A DNA stretch of 64,000 bases from NCBI GenBank assembly GCA_963971405.1, contig OZ020487.1:18461371-18525370 (forward strand), given 5' to 3'. Source of the DNA: Psococerastis gibbosa. Lineage: Eukaryota; Arthropoda; Insecta; Psocodea; Psocidae. Shown one piece after another: positions 1-10,729 of the stretch. Every line of letters begins with the position of its first letter. Positions within the stretch are counted from its first letter, which is position 1. The translations under genes and the position numbers were made by a program. A model generated the notes under the pieces. That model ran no database searches. It saw only the letters and a list, made by a program, of their open reading frames with translations, and was not told where the DNA came from.

Positions 1-963
1 TCACTGTCAGCTTGCGCAAAACCTAAATGCTCGAGCTCCAAATTGACGGGCAATCAGCTAAGATAAGATAATTTTTACGAAAACGGCATTCGGGGTCTGT
101 ATCGACACCATTGGCGAAAGGTGTGCAAGAAAGGGCCCATGTCCGATGAGGCGCACGGCCCTATGTTGGTGAAGAAATATGGACATTACAGAAGGCTCAA
201 TCTTCACGTTGCATGGTCCAAACGAAGCGGGGCAAAAAGTGTGGAAAGGTGTGTAAAGAAGGGAGCTAGGGAAAGGGGTGGTTTATTTTGAGACACATTT
301 GAGCCCCTTCAAGCTGAGTATGTTTAATGATGATGGGTTGTCGGTGGAAGACAGCTGAGAGTCAGCTGCCACAACCACATCTTTCTACTTCAAGATGTCC
401 TCCAATAGGCGATGCTCTGTCCAGATTCTTCTTCTTTACTCTTCTTTACAAGCTTTATCTATCGAAGAATGCCGAACTTCAAGACAATTTGTACAATGGA
501 GACGGCTTCTTCATTCTTCTTCTTTAAATGACTCTTCTATCCGAGATAGGCGATCATCATGACAATTCGGACCTTGGAGACTGCTGCTCTGAAAAGGAAA
601 GTCGTACTACCACTGCCACAAAAAACTGCCCCAGGTTTTTAACCAGGATGTTCTTCTTCTGCCGGGAGCCCTCGGTCCTACCTTCCCTTCAATTATTGCA
701 TGCAGAAGGCGATGCTTTCATTTCCTCATCATAAGCCCGAAGTCTGTTAGTTTCTGTTTCTTCTTTAGCCGCAATCTATCCATTGGTCTGCAGAAAATCG
801 TCTTCATCTTCTCTGTATTTGGAGTTCCCTTGAGTTCTACTCTCGTAAGTAGGTCCCGCATATCATATCTTGACTTAGGTAGGCGCCTCCAGCCCGGAGG
901 AACTTTTGGCTGCTGCCTCTACACCACGTCATCTCGGACGATCTTCCGCCGCTAGCTTCCAGT

Positions 964-1092
964 CTAGTGTATCATATCTTCCTTGAGATAATCTGCGTAA
1001 GCCTTTCTTGGATGCTCCCCGGCATTGGTGTCCTCAATGGTGCCTTCTATTATGGTGTTCAAGAGTCCCTCATGTCTTATTAGGTGCCCCAT
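964..1092 (-). pseudogene. LINE C-terminal relic
   Basis: Read on the minus strand, this gives a 42-residue open stretch beginning MGHLIRHEGLLNTIIEG and containing HPRKAY and a C-terminal ADYLKEDM. This matches the tail that follows the reverse transcriptase in many RTE/L2-like LINEs (consensus GHL.RH.GLL..IIEG......RPR..Y.DQ..KD). It ends at a TAG, and the sequence beyond (about 880-963) looks like a degraded continuation. There is no upstream RT domain, so this is a 5'-truncated, dead fragment. The family assignment is by motif memory. Confidence 0.6.
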
Positions 1093-1222
1093 CTACTTGG
1101 TTCTTCGCACAGATGTGGTGGTAATTTGAGACGTTCCTTCGATTATCCTCTAGGGCAACTCTTCCTGGTTATATTCTAGATAGCCGCAACCGCCGCAGTC
1201 AGCCTCCCCGGGGAAGAAAAAC

Positions 1223-1480
1223 CTACCCCTTTTTCAGGCAGCCAACGCCCTTACCATGTTGAATCCATTAGAGCAGAGCATGTTTCAAACTGCGGCATAC
1301 TTGGTAGTGTGCACAGCGTTGGCTGGGGAACATGGTGGGACATGATAACGCGCTGAGACTATACCAGTCAGTCTACGTGCGTGTTGAGTCCTGGTCAACT
1401 CTGATTTAATCGTGTGACTTTACCATGTTCCCCAAGAATCCACTATAATCAGGAGTTCCACCCTGTCAGTCAACTCCCAT
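1223..1480 (+). repeat. SINE-like repeat, possible 5S-derived head (copy 1)
   Basis: This shares blocks with 37426-37670 (TACCA.GTTGAATCCA near the start, CGTGTGACTT, GAATCCACTATAATCAGGAG) and with 61468-61539 (GGGACATGATAACGCGCTGA and the following 50 bases). The first blocks resemble the start of 5S rRNA (CCATACCA..TGAA). That resemblance is a suggestion only. No target duplication is visible here and the 3' end is diffuse. Confidence 0.5.
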
Positions 1481-1519
1481 TTTCCCCGAGGTGAAAGAGT
1501 CTGCCCTTAGGGTGCCTCA

Positions 1520-3258
1520 AGCTAACAAACAGAATCACTCCCCCCGCCAGGCAGACAGGGTTGCTTAAAGCAGAAATGCTGAAAGCTGGCGCTAGAAACA
1601 ACAACAACATTTTTCAGGCATATTTCCCCCTGCATGTGCACCTGAGCCGACCGGCTTGTTAAGGTAATGCATAGGGCAACTTGACGGAATTATCGGGAGT
1701 ATCAATAAAATCCTGATCCAATACCTTACTATACCATACGGAGCAGGATGATTTAGTGATGTGACAAGCTGTTTTCAGGCCTACATTAAAATAACTCTAA
1801 CCTCTGATGCTGATGAAATGAAATGAAAAATCATCTTTATTTCAGGCGAGCTTTAGCCCCGAAGGGCTACTCTTCTAGCTAACCTGCATGATGGCGTTTC
1901 TTAACATTTCATAAGTTAACATTTCCAAAGTAGGTTTTGCTCACTTAGCAGTTGTCATCAAATCAAGCGGCGCCATAATTGAAGAAAGACAGTAGGCTAG
2001 CTAGGTATCCAAATTTGCTATAATGCACTAGGTCCACTAAGATGATTATTTTTTCTTGCCAGTTTTCCAAACCTTCTTAAATTAATAAGCATTGTATAAC
2101 ATCATATTACTTGTTAATTTCGTATTGTTAGCATATGTCTTACTTCTTTGAACAATACCTATTGGTAAGGGCCAAAAATATTCTCCACAAGTGATTTACC
2201 ACCTAAATTAATCAAGCCATTTTGAATGCGGAAGCACTCGGCAGCTACGTCAGAGCAGAGGTAATAAGCTGATGCTTTTCCCAGAAGCTTAGCCAATTCT
2301 ATACTGCCGAAAAATATACAAATACATGATTATCAATATGAAAAACCATTATTCTAGTAATTCCATAGCGCACGTACTGAATGTGCTGTAAAATCGATAT
2401 CAGCTTTTATACTGAAAAATTTGCACTAAACTAAAACTACACATTTTTCGTGCGGTCAAAGGCCGTCTTGCTCGTAATACTGATAATGTGGCCTTTGCTT
2501 GAACCTGAGTATTGTTTAAATTTGAAATTTGGAACATATTGTTGATGCGGAGATATTTGCAGGGACCGGGGCACACATACGTCTCAAGCGCTGCGGTAGG
2601 TAGTGGTCCCCAACGCGGGCCCCTCGCCTCCTCACACCGACGCATCGACTCCTCGCCGGCCACTGCCCCTGTCTGGCTTTACATGCGCCCCGGAAAACAT
2701 GAAAATGCCATGAAAATGTGTCAATCATCGCCTCAAACCAAGAATGTGCAAACAGGTGCCAAGCCGGAGTTATAGGAGTTCTGGAATAACGAATAACCTC
2801 GTTTGAGATGGAGTAGGCTAAGGACGTGGCGGTCCAGCAACGATTCAAATTTGAATTTGAGGCAGAAATTAGTTAGCGACTCGCCTACAAATGAGACGAT
2901 AGTACGATGTGATTAATAAAACTTAGAATAGAACTTCTTTCTGCCGCATGTCATGGAACAAAATATATACTACTGCAAAAGAAGAAGACTTCTGATCCTA
3001 CCCATTTGGGAAGAGGCGAAAGCCCAAAGAAGAGGCCATTACCGACTAGTAGGCCACTCTGGAAGATAAGGTACAACGGGTAGTTGGACAAAACCATACA
3101 ACTTCTACTACACATAACATCATAGCCTACTTAATTCGTGCAAAATCTAATTTCGCACCTTTCAGAGCGGTAGTAAGTTATTATCCGTTGAGAAGGCCTG
3201 CACTGATACAAAATATATTGGGAACAAATTTTGGAGAATAAAATAATAAAATAATCGA
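1520..3258. other. Intergenic, no gene recognised
   Basis: AT-rich sequence without a convincing coding region. At 1835-1895 a stretch reading CATCTTTATTTCAGGCGAGC..AGCCCCGAAGGGC looks like a retroelement 3' tail in reverse orientation. Small opposing ORFs between 2400 and 2850 overlap on both strands and show no recognisable domain. Confidence 0.5.
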
Positions 3259-3410
3259 CTTCGATGGCCAGGTGGTACATGCTTGCACTTGTGCGAGTCT
3301 TTACACGCCATGCGATCGGAGACTCAACTCAACACGGGTACTAACCTACAGAGGCGACTGAAGATCGGATACATCATGAAATTGTTTGTATGAGATTAAC
3401 CTTTTTTTAA
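3259..3410 (+). repeat. SINE family B, copy 1
   Basis: It begins with GATGGCCAGGTGGTACATG, which contains TGGCCAGGTGG, a good match to an RNA polymerase III A box. It continues through GTGCGAGTCTTTACACGCC..GCGATCGGAGAC and ends in AATTGTTTGTATGAGATTAACC. Related copies on the other strand lie at 23451-23625, 43309-43470 and 63790-63868. The B box is not clear, so a tRNA origin is only inferred. Confidence 0.6.
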
Positions 3411-4038
3411 AAGGAAAAGAAAACAAACATTGTAGGCTAGTAGGTATTATATGGTAAATATAATAATAATACAAGAAAGTCTTTATTGAAGAAAAAAAAA
3501 TGTAGATACAATATAGCACTGACATTAAATTAAGTTTGGTTGAAGAGATAACCTTCTCTAATTTCGGTAAATTCTAGAAATGTATACAGCCTTTGGAAAA
3601 TTAAAAGAAAAATATGCAACCCAATACCCTGAAATTTTAATGAAAGAAACCGATTCCTAACTTCAAAAGACGGCCAGCACAACAATGAACGCAACCATGG
3701 CAATCTGCCTTAGTTCAGAGAGTTTTGCGTGCTCGCGGTACAGGAAAGTACCTACCTACGGCCATGGCCCGAAGGAACTATAGCACAATACTGCACAAGT
3801 TTGCCACCAACTAGCCGATCGAAGCAAAGTGACGAAATCCAAACTATGCAAAAATAGTACCAACGAGCATGCGAGTTTGGTGTCAAAGCTTCAAGGTGAC
3901 TGTTGGAAAGAATATGGAAATTTAAACCGGAGTCTAGACCAGCACTTCAGTATTATGCAATGCAAGACCGGCACCATAGGCATAGTGAGAAACCAAAGGG
4001 GTTCGTTCCACACTCCCTCTTTAGTGGTCTCACTCTGT

Positions 4039-4187
4039 GGCGGTTATTCCACCGACGTAAATAGTGATAGTAATGGTGGTATTGACGTGATTGATGTGGT
4101 AGTAGACATTAAAGACAGTCTAAAAATGTCTGCTACCACTTCAATACCACCATTACTATCACTATTGACGTCGGTGGAATAACCGCC
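4039..4187. mobile_element. Palindromic TA-type MITE A
   Basis: Nearly perfect hairpin. The left arm starts GGCGGTTATTCCACCGACGT and runs through AGTGATAGTAATGGTGGTATTGA to a core GTGGTAGTAGACATT. The right arm is its reverse complement, ending GGTGGAATAACCGCC followed by TTA. The left arm has a 9-base extra segment next to the core (GACGTGATT). It is too short to encode anything; reading frames across it are by-products of the palindrome. The same ends and core recur in other palindromes here. Confidence 0.85.
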
Positions 4188-4266
4188 TTAGGACAATGTG
4201 AATGCAAGGCCGGATCCAGGAGAGGGGGCAGGAGGCCCTCACTCCCCAAAACGTTTCAACCAAGCC

Positions 4267-4436
4267 CATGGCCGTGCCTAGGGGGGTGGTCCATGGGGTC
4301 CGGACCCCCCCCCCCCGAAATAAATTTTTGTATGTAAACCTGGATGGTTTGATGAATTTATCCATTAATTCATGAATAAATTACGTTAAAAAAATGACCC
4401 CCCCCCCCCCGAAATCAAAACCTGGGCACGGCCTTG
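4267..4436. mobile_element. hAT-type MITE with C runs, TSD accaagcc
   Basis: The ends are CATGGCCGTGCCTAGG and, on the opposite strand, CAAGGCCGTGCCCAGG. The flanks 4259-4266 and 4437-4444 are both ACCAAGCC, a perfect 8-bp duplication as made by hAT transposases. Inside are two C runs of about 13-14 on the same strand, flanking a short AT-rich middle. A CAAGGCCGGATCCAGG motif at 4205 just outside may be the end of an older element into which this one jumped. Confidence 0.88.
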
Positions 4437-5292
4437 ACCAAGCCCAATATAGAATGAGATTTTTGGACAAAATATATTTACATATTTATTGTACAAATAA
4501 TACAGAACCAGTTCCGTTTTTAAATTTGGTCCCCTCCCCCTATCCAAAAAAAAAATAATCCTTGATTAGCCAATGGATGTGTTTGGGGATGGTCAACTAG
4601 TATATTAACTTACATTCATTAGCGGCGACTTAATTTTTTTTTTGGGGGGGGGGCACGAATAGCATATTTTGATTAGTCTGATAATCTATAGTAGTTAATT
4701 CTCCATGAAAATTAGTTAGTTGCTATTTTCGATTGCGAGGAACATTTCGATTACCTTCAATATTATACGTTTTCGTTGTATTAATTTGTCGGTAAATAAA
4801 TTAGGGCCCTGCTCATGAAAGTAGTTGGTACTTGAGCACCATACAAGTCGGCGCCAAAATTTTAACTTTTGGGGGAGCTTGAATACTGAACTATTTTAAC
4901 TGATATTAATTAATGAGTCATTTTCAAGTTGATTTGATAAGCATGTCATTTACAGTTTACCACACCGCCATTAGTTGTAACCTATCTGTATGATAGCAGT
5001 AGCACCATAGTCAGACCTTTCAATCTACTTTCAATTTTAGAAACATGCAGCCCAACAATATATTTTGCTCTTCATACTTTTTAAAAAAACTGTAAGAAAA
5101 ACTATATAAGACTGCCGCACATTAGTGGCTGAATGGCTCTCCATCGCCGACGCAAAGAAAAAAAAAAAAAAAAAAAAAAAAAGGAGCGCCAAACAAAATT
5201 CAAAAAAGCCCATAAGATGAAGTTGTTGAAAATATGTGTACCACGTTCGTTATTGATGCTTTCCTATTTATTTTCTGACGTACTATTGTGTA

Positions 5293-5437
5293 GGGGGGGG
5301 GGGGATTCCACCAACGTCAATAGTGATATTAAATGTAGTTTTGACGTGGTAGCAGACATTTTTAGTATGTCTTTAATGTCTGCTACCACGTCAAAACTAC
5401 AATTAATATCATTATTGATGCTGGTGGAATCCCCGCC
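5293..5437. mobile_element. Palindromic TA-type MITE B
   Basis: The left arm GGGATTCCACCAACGTCAATAGTGATATTAA..TTTTGACGTGGTAGCAGACATT pairs with the right arm ending GGTGGAATCCCCGCC. It is the same family as the 4039 palindrome, sharing ends and the GTGGTAGCAGACATT core, with a related arm body. The left terminus has been replaced by an expanded G run of about 12, so the left boundary is approximate. Confidence 0.8.
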
Positions 5438-5772
5438 AAAAGAACTGGAGCGTCCATAGTATTAGTCTGCTGTGGCATGGATTTGTTAGAATTTAGCCTC
5501 TTAAATATTTAGGGGGCGCCACTGCTTCAAGTTGCATCTAGAATTTCAGTTTTCAGTTATAGATATAAATGTGCATTTACCGCGATTTACAATACGGAGA
5601 AACAATTAATCAACACACCGGTTCCATATAATTGCAAAGACTTTCACGGCCGGAGTTACGTGATGAAGCAATGGAATCCTGGATGGTTGATCTAAAAGCG
5701 TACTTCCAAACGTTTCGTCAACATCTGCGGTTGACATCTTGAGCAGTTGCGGCAGAGCCACCGAGATAATGT

Positions 5773-5875
5773 CTTAGAAGTCTACTTAGAAGTCTTCTAC
5801 TTCTAGACTTAGAAGTCTACTAAGAAGTCTACTATACTAGAAGTCTTCTAGACTTAGAAGTCTACTACTACTAAA
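5773..5875. repeat. CTTAGAAGTCTA minisatellite
   Basis: Irregular array of AAGTCTACTTAGAAGTCTTCTA-like units, about six or more, some in inverted orientation (AAGTCTTCTAGACTTAGAAG), so parts can fold on themselves. It ends with TACTACTACTAAAG. No coding content is seen. Confidence 0.7.
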
Positions 5876-6713
5876 GTGCCACTGAAGACGTCGATCGCAG
5901 ATTGAAAATTGGAATTACACTTTCAGATCGACCACGGCCTATCATCCCGGATTCTACTGTTTCATCAAATACACCATATAGATAAAACTTCAGCATCCCC
6001 CTTTAAAAAACGGTTGACGGTCTACATGCATAAACAATATAATCAGCAGAGGCCCGTTAGAACATAATACACCTCTCGGAACTCGGAACATTCATTCATT
6101 GGCTGGCTGGAAGCAACAAGCAAGTATCTCACATTCCAGTTCCGCAAAAAGTTCACCAAGAAAGGTCATTTTTTTCTCAGCGTTTAGAATGAGTCGCTTA
6201 AGCCCTTATTCCGCATACTGTGTCTCATGTGTCATCATCTGCATTAGCGCGGCTCTCTATTATCTTATCCTGTTTTGTAGGAATGAGTGCTGATTCCTAA
6301 AGGTAATGTTATGAGATCGAGTCCCATTAATCTCACTTTTTTTTATAATATGCGTAAAGCAAGTAGGACTTGGGAGTTTAGGGCAACGCAATGTTAACAT
6401 TACTATACCATACAGCTCCGCGAGTTGGGAGTCCATAGATGGTGGAGCGTCATACAAAACCAAGATAGGACTGGAGGATTGTTGTTGAGCAGGGCAAAGC
6501 AAAGGGGTGTAGATCCAGAAGAAGAAGAATAAAGAGAAAAAATCAAATTTGGGTTATAAGGACTCCGATTTTAACCTCTGGTGACCCTAACGGGGTGCCC
6601 ACAAACTTTGACTAACTTTAAACTGAACTTATGCGCTATGACAACGTAACGCCCAGTCAGGACAAATAAGCTAATCATGGCCAAGGGTTGAATGTGATGG
6701 AATCGAATTTGAC
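5876..6713. other. Intergenic, nothing recognised
   Basis: No exon, repeat or transposon end was recognised here. Short ORFs near 6100-6500 lack any familiar domain. Confidence 0.4.
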
Positions 6714-8861
6714 ACATTATATTTAAAGTTTTAGTTTAAAGGAAGTGCCGATGAAAAAAATATTCCATAAGTACAAAGTTGCAGACAACTATTTTAATTT
6801 ATGCATGTCGGAATTTTTATTATTTGTCCCCTAAACAACCGAACTATCGAGGGGATACCATCACAAAATAAACAAAATTGCAGCCTTTTTGTATACATAA
6901 ATTACATCGTATCTTATCTAATGTTTCAGACGTTTCTAGCGATTTCAAGAGATTATAGAAACTGACACTAATTATATCGTAATGCTGATAAGCCAGTCCA
7001 CATTGCAAAACTCGATGTTATTCTACAAAATTCGGAAGAAACCGCTACAAATACTTTTGTTCATGGAGGGAATGGGACTTCAAACCGTGCCATATCATAG
7101 AAATCTCGAAATTTCAATTTCGGTGGTCGGGCGCCATAAAGCATTCCTAACACTCCTACATCAAAAGAAATACATTAAAAAGTGTCACTGCTAGGTGATT
7201 CGTGGTTTGAGCATGACCCAAATCTACGAACGGTATCGTCTTTTACAAGACGCCAGGTTGGAATATAATACATAAGGAGGGAGGGTTCCCGGGATCAATT
7301 CATCAGCAACTGCCTTCCAGGAATGGCTCCTCAGAGGGTTTGAACATTTTTGGGTCCAAATAATGAACGTTATTGTCACACTCACACCTATACTATATTC
7401 ATTCTGGTTTTCAGATTTGTTTCCCATTCAGATTTCACCCTAACTTATAATCTTACATAAGCATATAGTCTATAAGCAAAGAAGCTTGAACAGGGGTTCT
7501 CAAGAAAAATTTTCGGTGGCTCCCTGAAAAAAAATTCAACCCAGCATTTGCTCCCCATATACTCGCATGTGCAGGGACGGATCCTTGGGGGGCGGTCGCC
7601 CCCCCCCCCCCCCCCCCGAGAAAAATGACTTTATACTAGATAGAATGGACTTTTGAAGGAAATGAAGAGAAATTGTTACTCAAGTAAGGGAAACGCGATA
7701 TTTTTCAGATCACCGCCCCCCCCCCCGAAAACTTTTTCTGAAACCGTCCCTGCGCATGTGGGGGGGGGGGGGGTGATGAATGAATGTATTTGTATACGAA
7801 GGTGATTTAGGTAATGTAGAAAAAAAAGCTAAGTATCACAAAGTTAAGCATTATTTTCAACTTCATTTTTCATAAAAGCAATAGTCTACCTAACTTATTT
7901 AATACATAATGTAACATTATATTTAAATTCTTATTTTAAAGGAAGTGCTGATGAAAAAAATATTCCATAGATACAAAGTTGCAGACAACTATTTTAATTT
8001 ATGCAGGTCGGAATTTTTATTATTTGTCCCCTAAGGCTTAAACAACCGAACTATCGAGGGGATACCATCACAAAATAAACAAAATTGCAGCCTTTTTGTA
8101 TACAAAAATTACATCGTATCTTATCTAATGTTTCAGACGTTTCTAGCGATTTCAAGAGATTACTGACACTAATTATATCGTAATGCTGAGGAGCCAGTCC
8201 AAATTGCAAAACTCGATGTTATTCTACTAATTTCGGAAGAAACCGCTACAAATACATACGGTTTTGTTCAGGGAGGGAATGGGACTTCAAACCGTGCCAT
8301 ATCATAGAAATCTCGAAATTTCAATTTCAGTTGTCGGGTGCCATAAAGCATTCCTAACACTCCTACACCAAAAGAAATACATTAAAAGTGTCACTGCTAG
8401 ACGATTCGTGGTTTGAGCAACCCAAATCTAAGAACGGTATCGTCTTTTACAAGACGCCAGGTTGGAGGGAAGGTTCCTGGGATCAATTTATCAGCAACAA
8501 CATTCCAGGAATGGCTCCTCAGAGGGTTTGAACATTTTTGGGTAAAAAATTCAAAATAATGAACGATTCACAGAACTATTATTGTCACACTCACACCTAT
8601 ACTATAGTGTGTTCATTCTGTTTTTCAGATTTGTTTCCTCTCGGAAGGTTTCCCATTCAGATTATTCAGATTTCACTCTAACTTATAATCTTACATAAGC
8701 ATATAGTCTATAGACTAGTCTATAAGCAAAGATGCTAGAACAGGGGTTCTCAAGAAAAATCTTCGGTGGCTCCCTGAAAAAAATTTCAACCCAGCATTTG
8801 CTCCCTATATACTCGCATTGGGGGGGGGTGATGAAAGCAATAATCTACCTAACTTATTTTA
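6714..8861. repeat. Tandem duplication of a ~1.2-kb unit
   Basis: Copy 1 (about 6714-7903) and copy 2 (about 7913-8861) are highly similar. Both start CATTATATTTAAA and share GATGAAAAAAATATTCCAT, GGTATCGTCTTTTACAAGAC and AAGCAATARTCTACCTAACTTATTT. They differ by point changes and small indels. Copy 1 alone carries the hAT MITE at 7572-7752. Copy 2 lacks a block between GATGAA and the final shared segment. Copies this alike and directly adjacent suggest unequal crossing-over or replication slippage. Confidence 0.85.
7572..7752. mobile_element. hAT-type MITE with C runs, TSD cgcatgtg
   Basis: The terminal inverted repeat is CAGGGACGG at both ends, with a perfect 8-bp target duplication CGCATGTG at 7564-7571 and 7753-7760. 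There are two C runs (about 21 and 12) on the same strand. The middle contains ATACTAGATAGAAT, shared with the 19284 element. The second copy of the surrounding duplication reads straight through this site without the element (near 8811-8830). Confidence 0.92.
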
Positions 8862-10585
8862 AAGAGTTTTATACTAATATACGAATACAAGTGGGTTTCT
8901 TAGACAAAGTTAATTTCTTAACGATTATTTGGGTTTTACTAATTCGGGTTGTTATAACAAGTTTTTTGTAAAACTCTCAAGTTTTTCTTATTTTTTGTTT
9001 ATTAAAATGTAATACCACGAAGTCTCGAGTAATCTAATTATTTCTGTAACTTATTTTTTCGCATGACTCACCAATTCAGAACCCCTCTGCTAGAATACAG
9101 AATCACAATACTATGGACACGGTTTAACAGACTGTATGGCAAGTCTTGAACGGAAAGTTGAATGGCAGCGGACGGAAGCAGTAATAGGTAAGGCACTAGG
9201 CTGCGACCTGCCAGACACCGGACGTTGCAGTCATTCAGTGCACTGCAAAGCGGATGGGCCCTATTACTCTGGATAAGCCGGCTTCTTCAATTCATCAAGC
9301 AACAATACAAAGCATAAAGCATTGCAATTCATTCTAGTCACTTAACGGAGCTGAGAGCACTAGCCTACAGTAACCGCGGTAGGAGAAGAAACGAATAGCA
9401 AAAGGCACGTTATTAACATAATTGATATTAGGCTACTCCTTAATGTAACTACTTATACAGAGAATTGAAAAAAACATGATAACAGTGGAATCCGAAAAGG
9501 GAGGGATTGTGCAGTGGCGTAAATAACACCCCCGCAACCCCTGCGGCGCAGCATTGCTGGGGGGCTTCTCCAGCATCAAAAAATAATAAAATAATTTATA
9601 AATCTACGTAATCAATACAAATATTCAATTTCAATTTGTTATCCATGTTGACTATCACTTATATATAAAAATAAATAAATAAAAAAATTATAAAAAAGAT
9701 GAAATAATGAGACAAGGTAGGGGCGTAGGACGCACCAAAGGTCTTGCGGGGCAAGAAGTACTGTGGTCTGTGGCTGGAGGAAGCCGAGGACTTAGACAGT
9801 GATAATAATTATGGCGGACTGGTTTTTGTTTTTGGCAGTTCCAGTATTGGTGGGTTCCAAGACTCGAGGCTTGCTTGCAGCCATTCTGAGGCTGGGACAA
9901 CTGACTTTCTACATTATTATTTTCACATACGCATCTGAGAAGAGTCCCTCAGGCTCCGAGAGCGATTTAGCCAAAATACAGTTAGACTGGTTTGTCACCA
10001 TTAGTCACATGATAACGACGGCAAACATTTAACAGGCCACAGGAGGGCAAAGAAACGAGAGGAAGAAGGTGAATTAAGATAAATTCGAATATAATATAAT
10101 CACTGTACTGAGTCGGAACTGACGATGATTCATAGCAATTAGGTGGTGAGGGTCAATGGCCAATGCCCAATAGTAGTGGATACCACTATAATACTGTACT
10201 TCATTAACTATCCCCTATGCCGCTGTACAGGGAATGGTATCCGTGGGGAAGGGCTGCCACATAGCATTTCCAATTGGCCTGGGGCTGTTGAAGAACATCC
10301 GAGGGCCCGTCCTGCCCTTTTTGCCCGTTCCCTTGGTAATTGAAAGTTTCCAATAGCTAAATAGCAATTTCCTTCGTAAAACCCTTCCATTTGCCACCGA
10401 CTAATCTTACCAAAGCACCGTTGCCGAGACAGGGTTCCATCGAGATTAGCGAGGAGGCACACATCGGAGTAGGCAGAGCTATGATGCTGAAATAATTTCA
10501 ATAGCGAGCCTAGAAACATCTTTGAAATTATTGAAGTAACACACTGTATTGATGGAATGGATATGCGAAATAAGTGTGAAGATTG
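8862..10585. other. Intergenic; possible hAT end at 9515
   Basis: No gene is seen. At about 9515 CAGTGGCGTAAATAACACCC resembles a hAT terminus, and the reverse complement of the same 13 bases occurs at about 35324-35336. I found no matching partner end or target duplication nearby. The 9.7-10.5 kb ORFs overlap on both strands and carry no domain I recognise. Confidence 0.4.
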
Positions 10586-10729
10586 GGCAGCAGAAGAAGA
10601 CGAGGACGACCCAGGCTAACAGTAGAAGCGAAAGTCCGACAAGACCTCAGAATTGTAGGAGCGACTGCAGCCGAAGCACAGAATCGCAAGGAGTGGAAGG
10701 GAACCTGCCATATCGCTGACCCCACCTAG
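10586..10729 (+). pseudogene. LINE C-terminal relic
   Basis: A 47-codon open stretch ending at TAG (10727-10729) reads RRRRGRPRLTVEAKVRQDL, then RIVGATAAEAQNRKEWKG. This is the Arg-rich GRPR..W...V..DL..G....A....R..W tail typical of non-LTR retrotransposon polyproteins. No RT lies immediately upstream, so it is a truncated relic. It differs from the relic at 964-1092 and probably belongs to another LINE copy or family. Confidence 0.65.

Noticed and set aside
2400..2848. Opposing ORFs on both strands
   Set aside because: Overlapping frames without motifs or splice context; most likely chance.
3829..4182. 117-codon frame
   Set aside because: Its C-terminal half is produced by reading through the palindrome at 4039-4187.
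4205..4560. Outer hAT element around the 4267 MITE, starting CAAGGCCGGATCCAGG
   Set aside because: The supposed right end near 4562 has only a five-base match and no target duplication.
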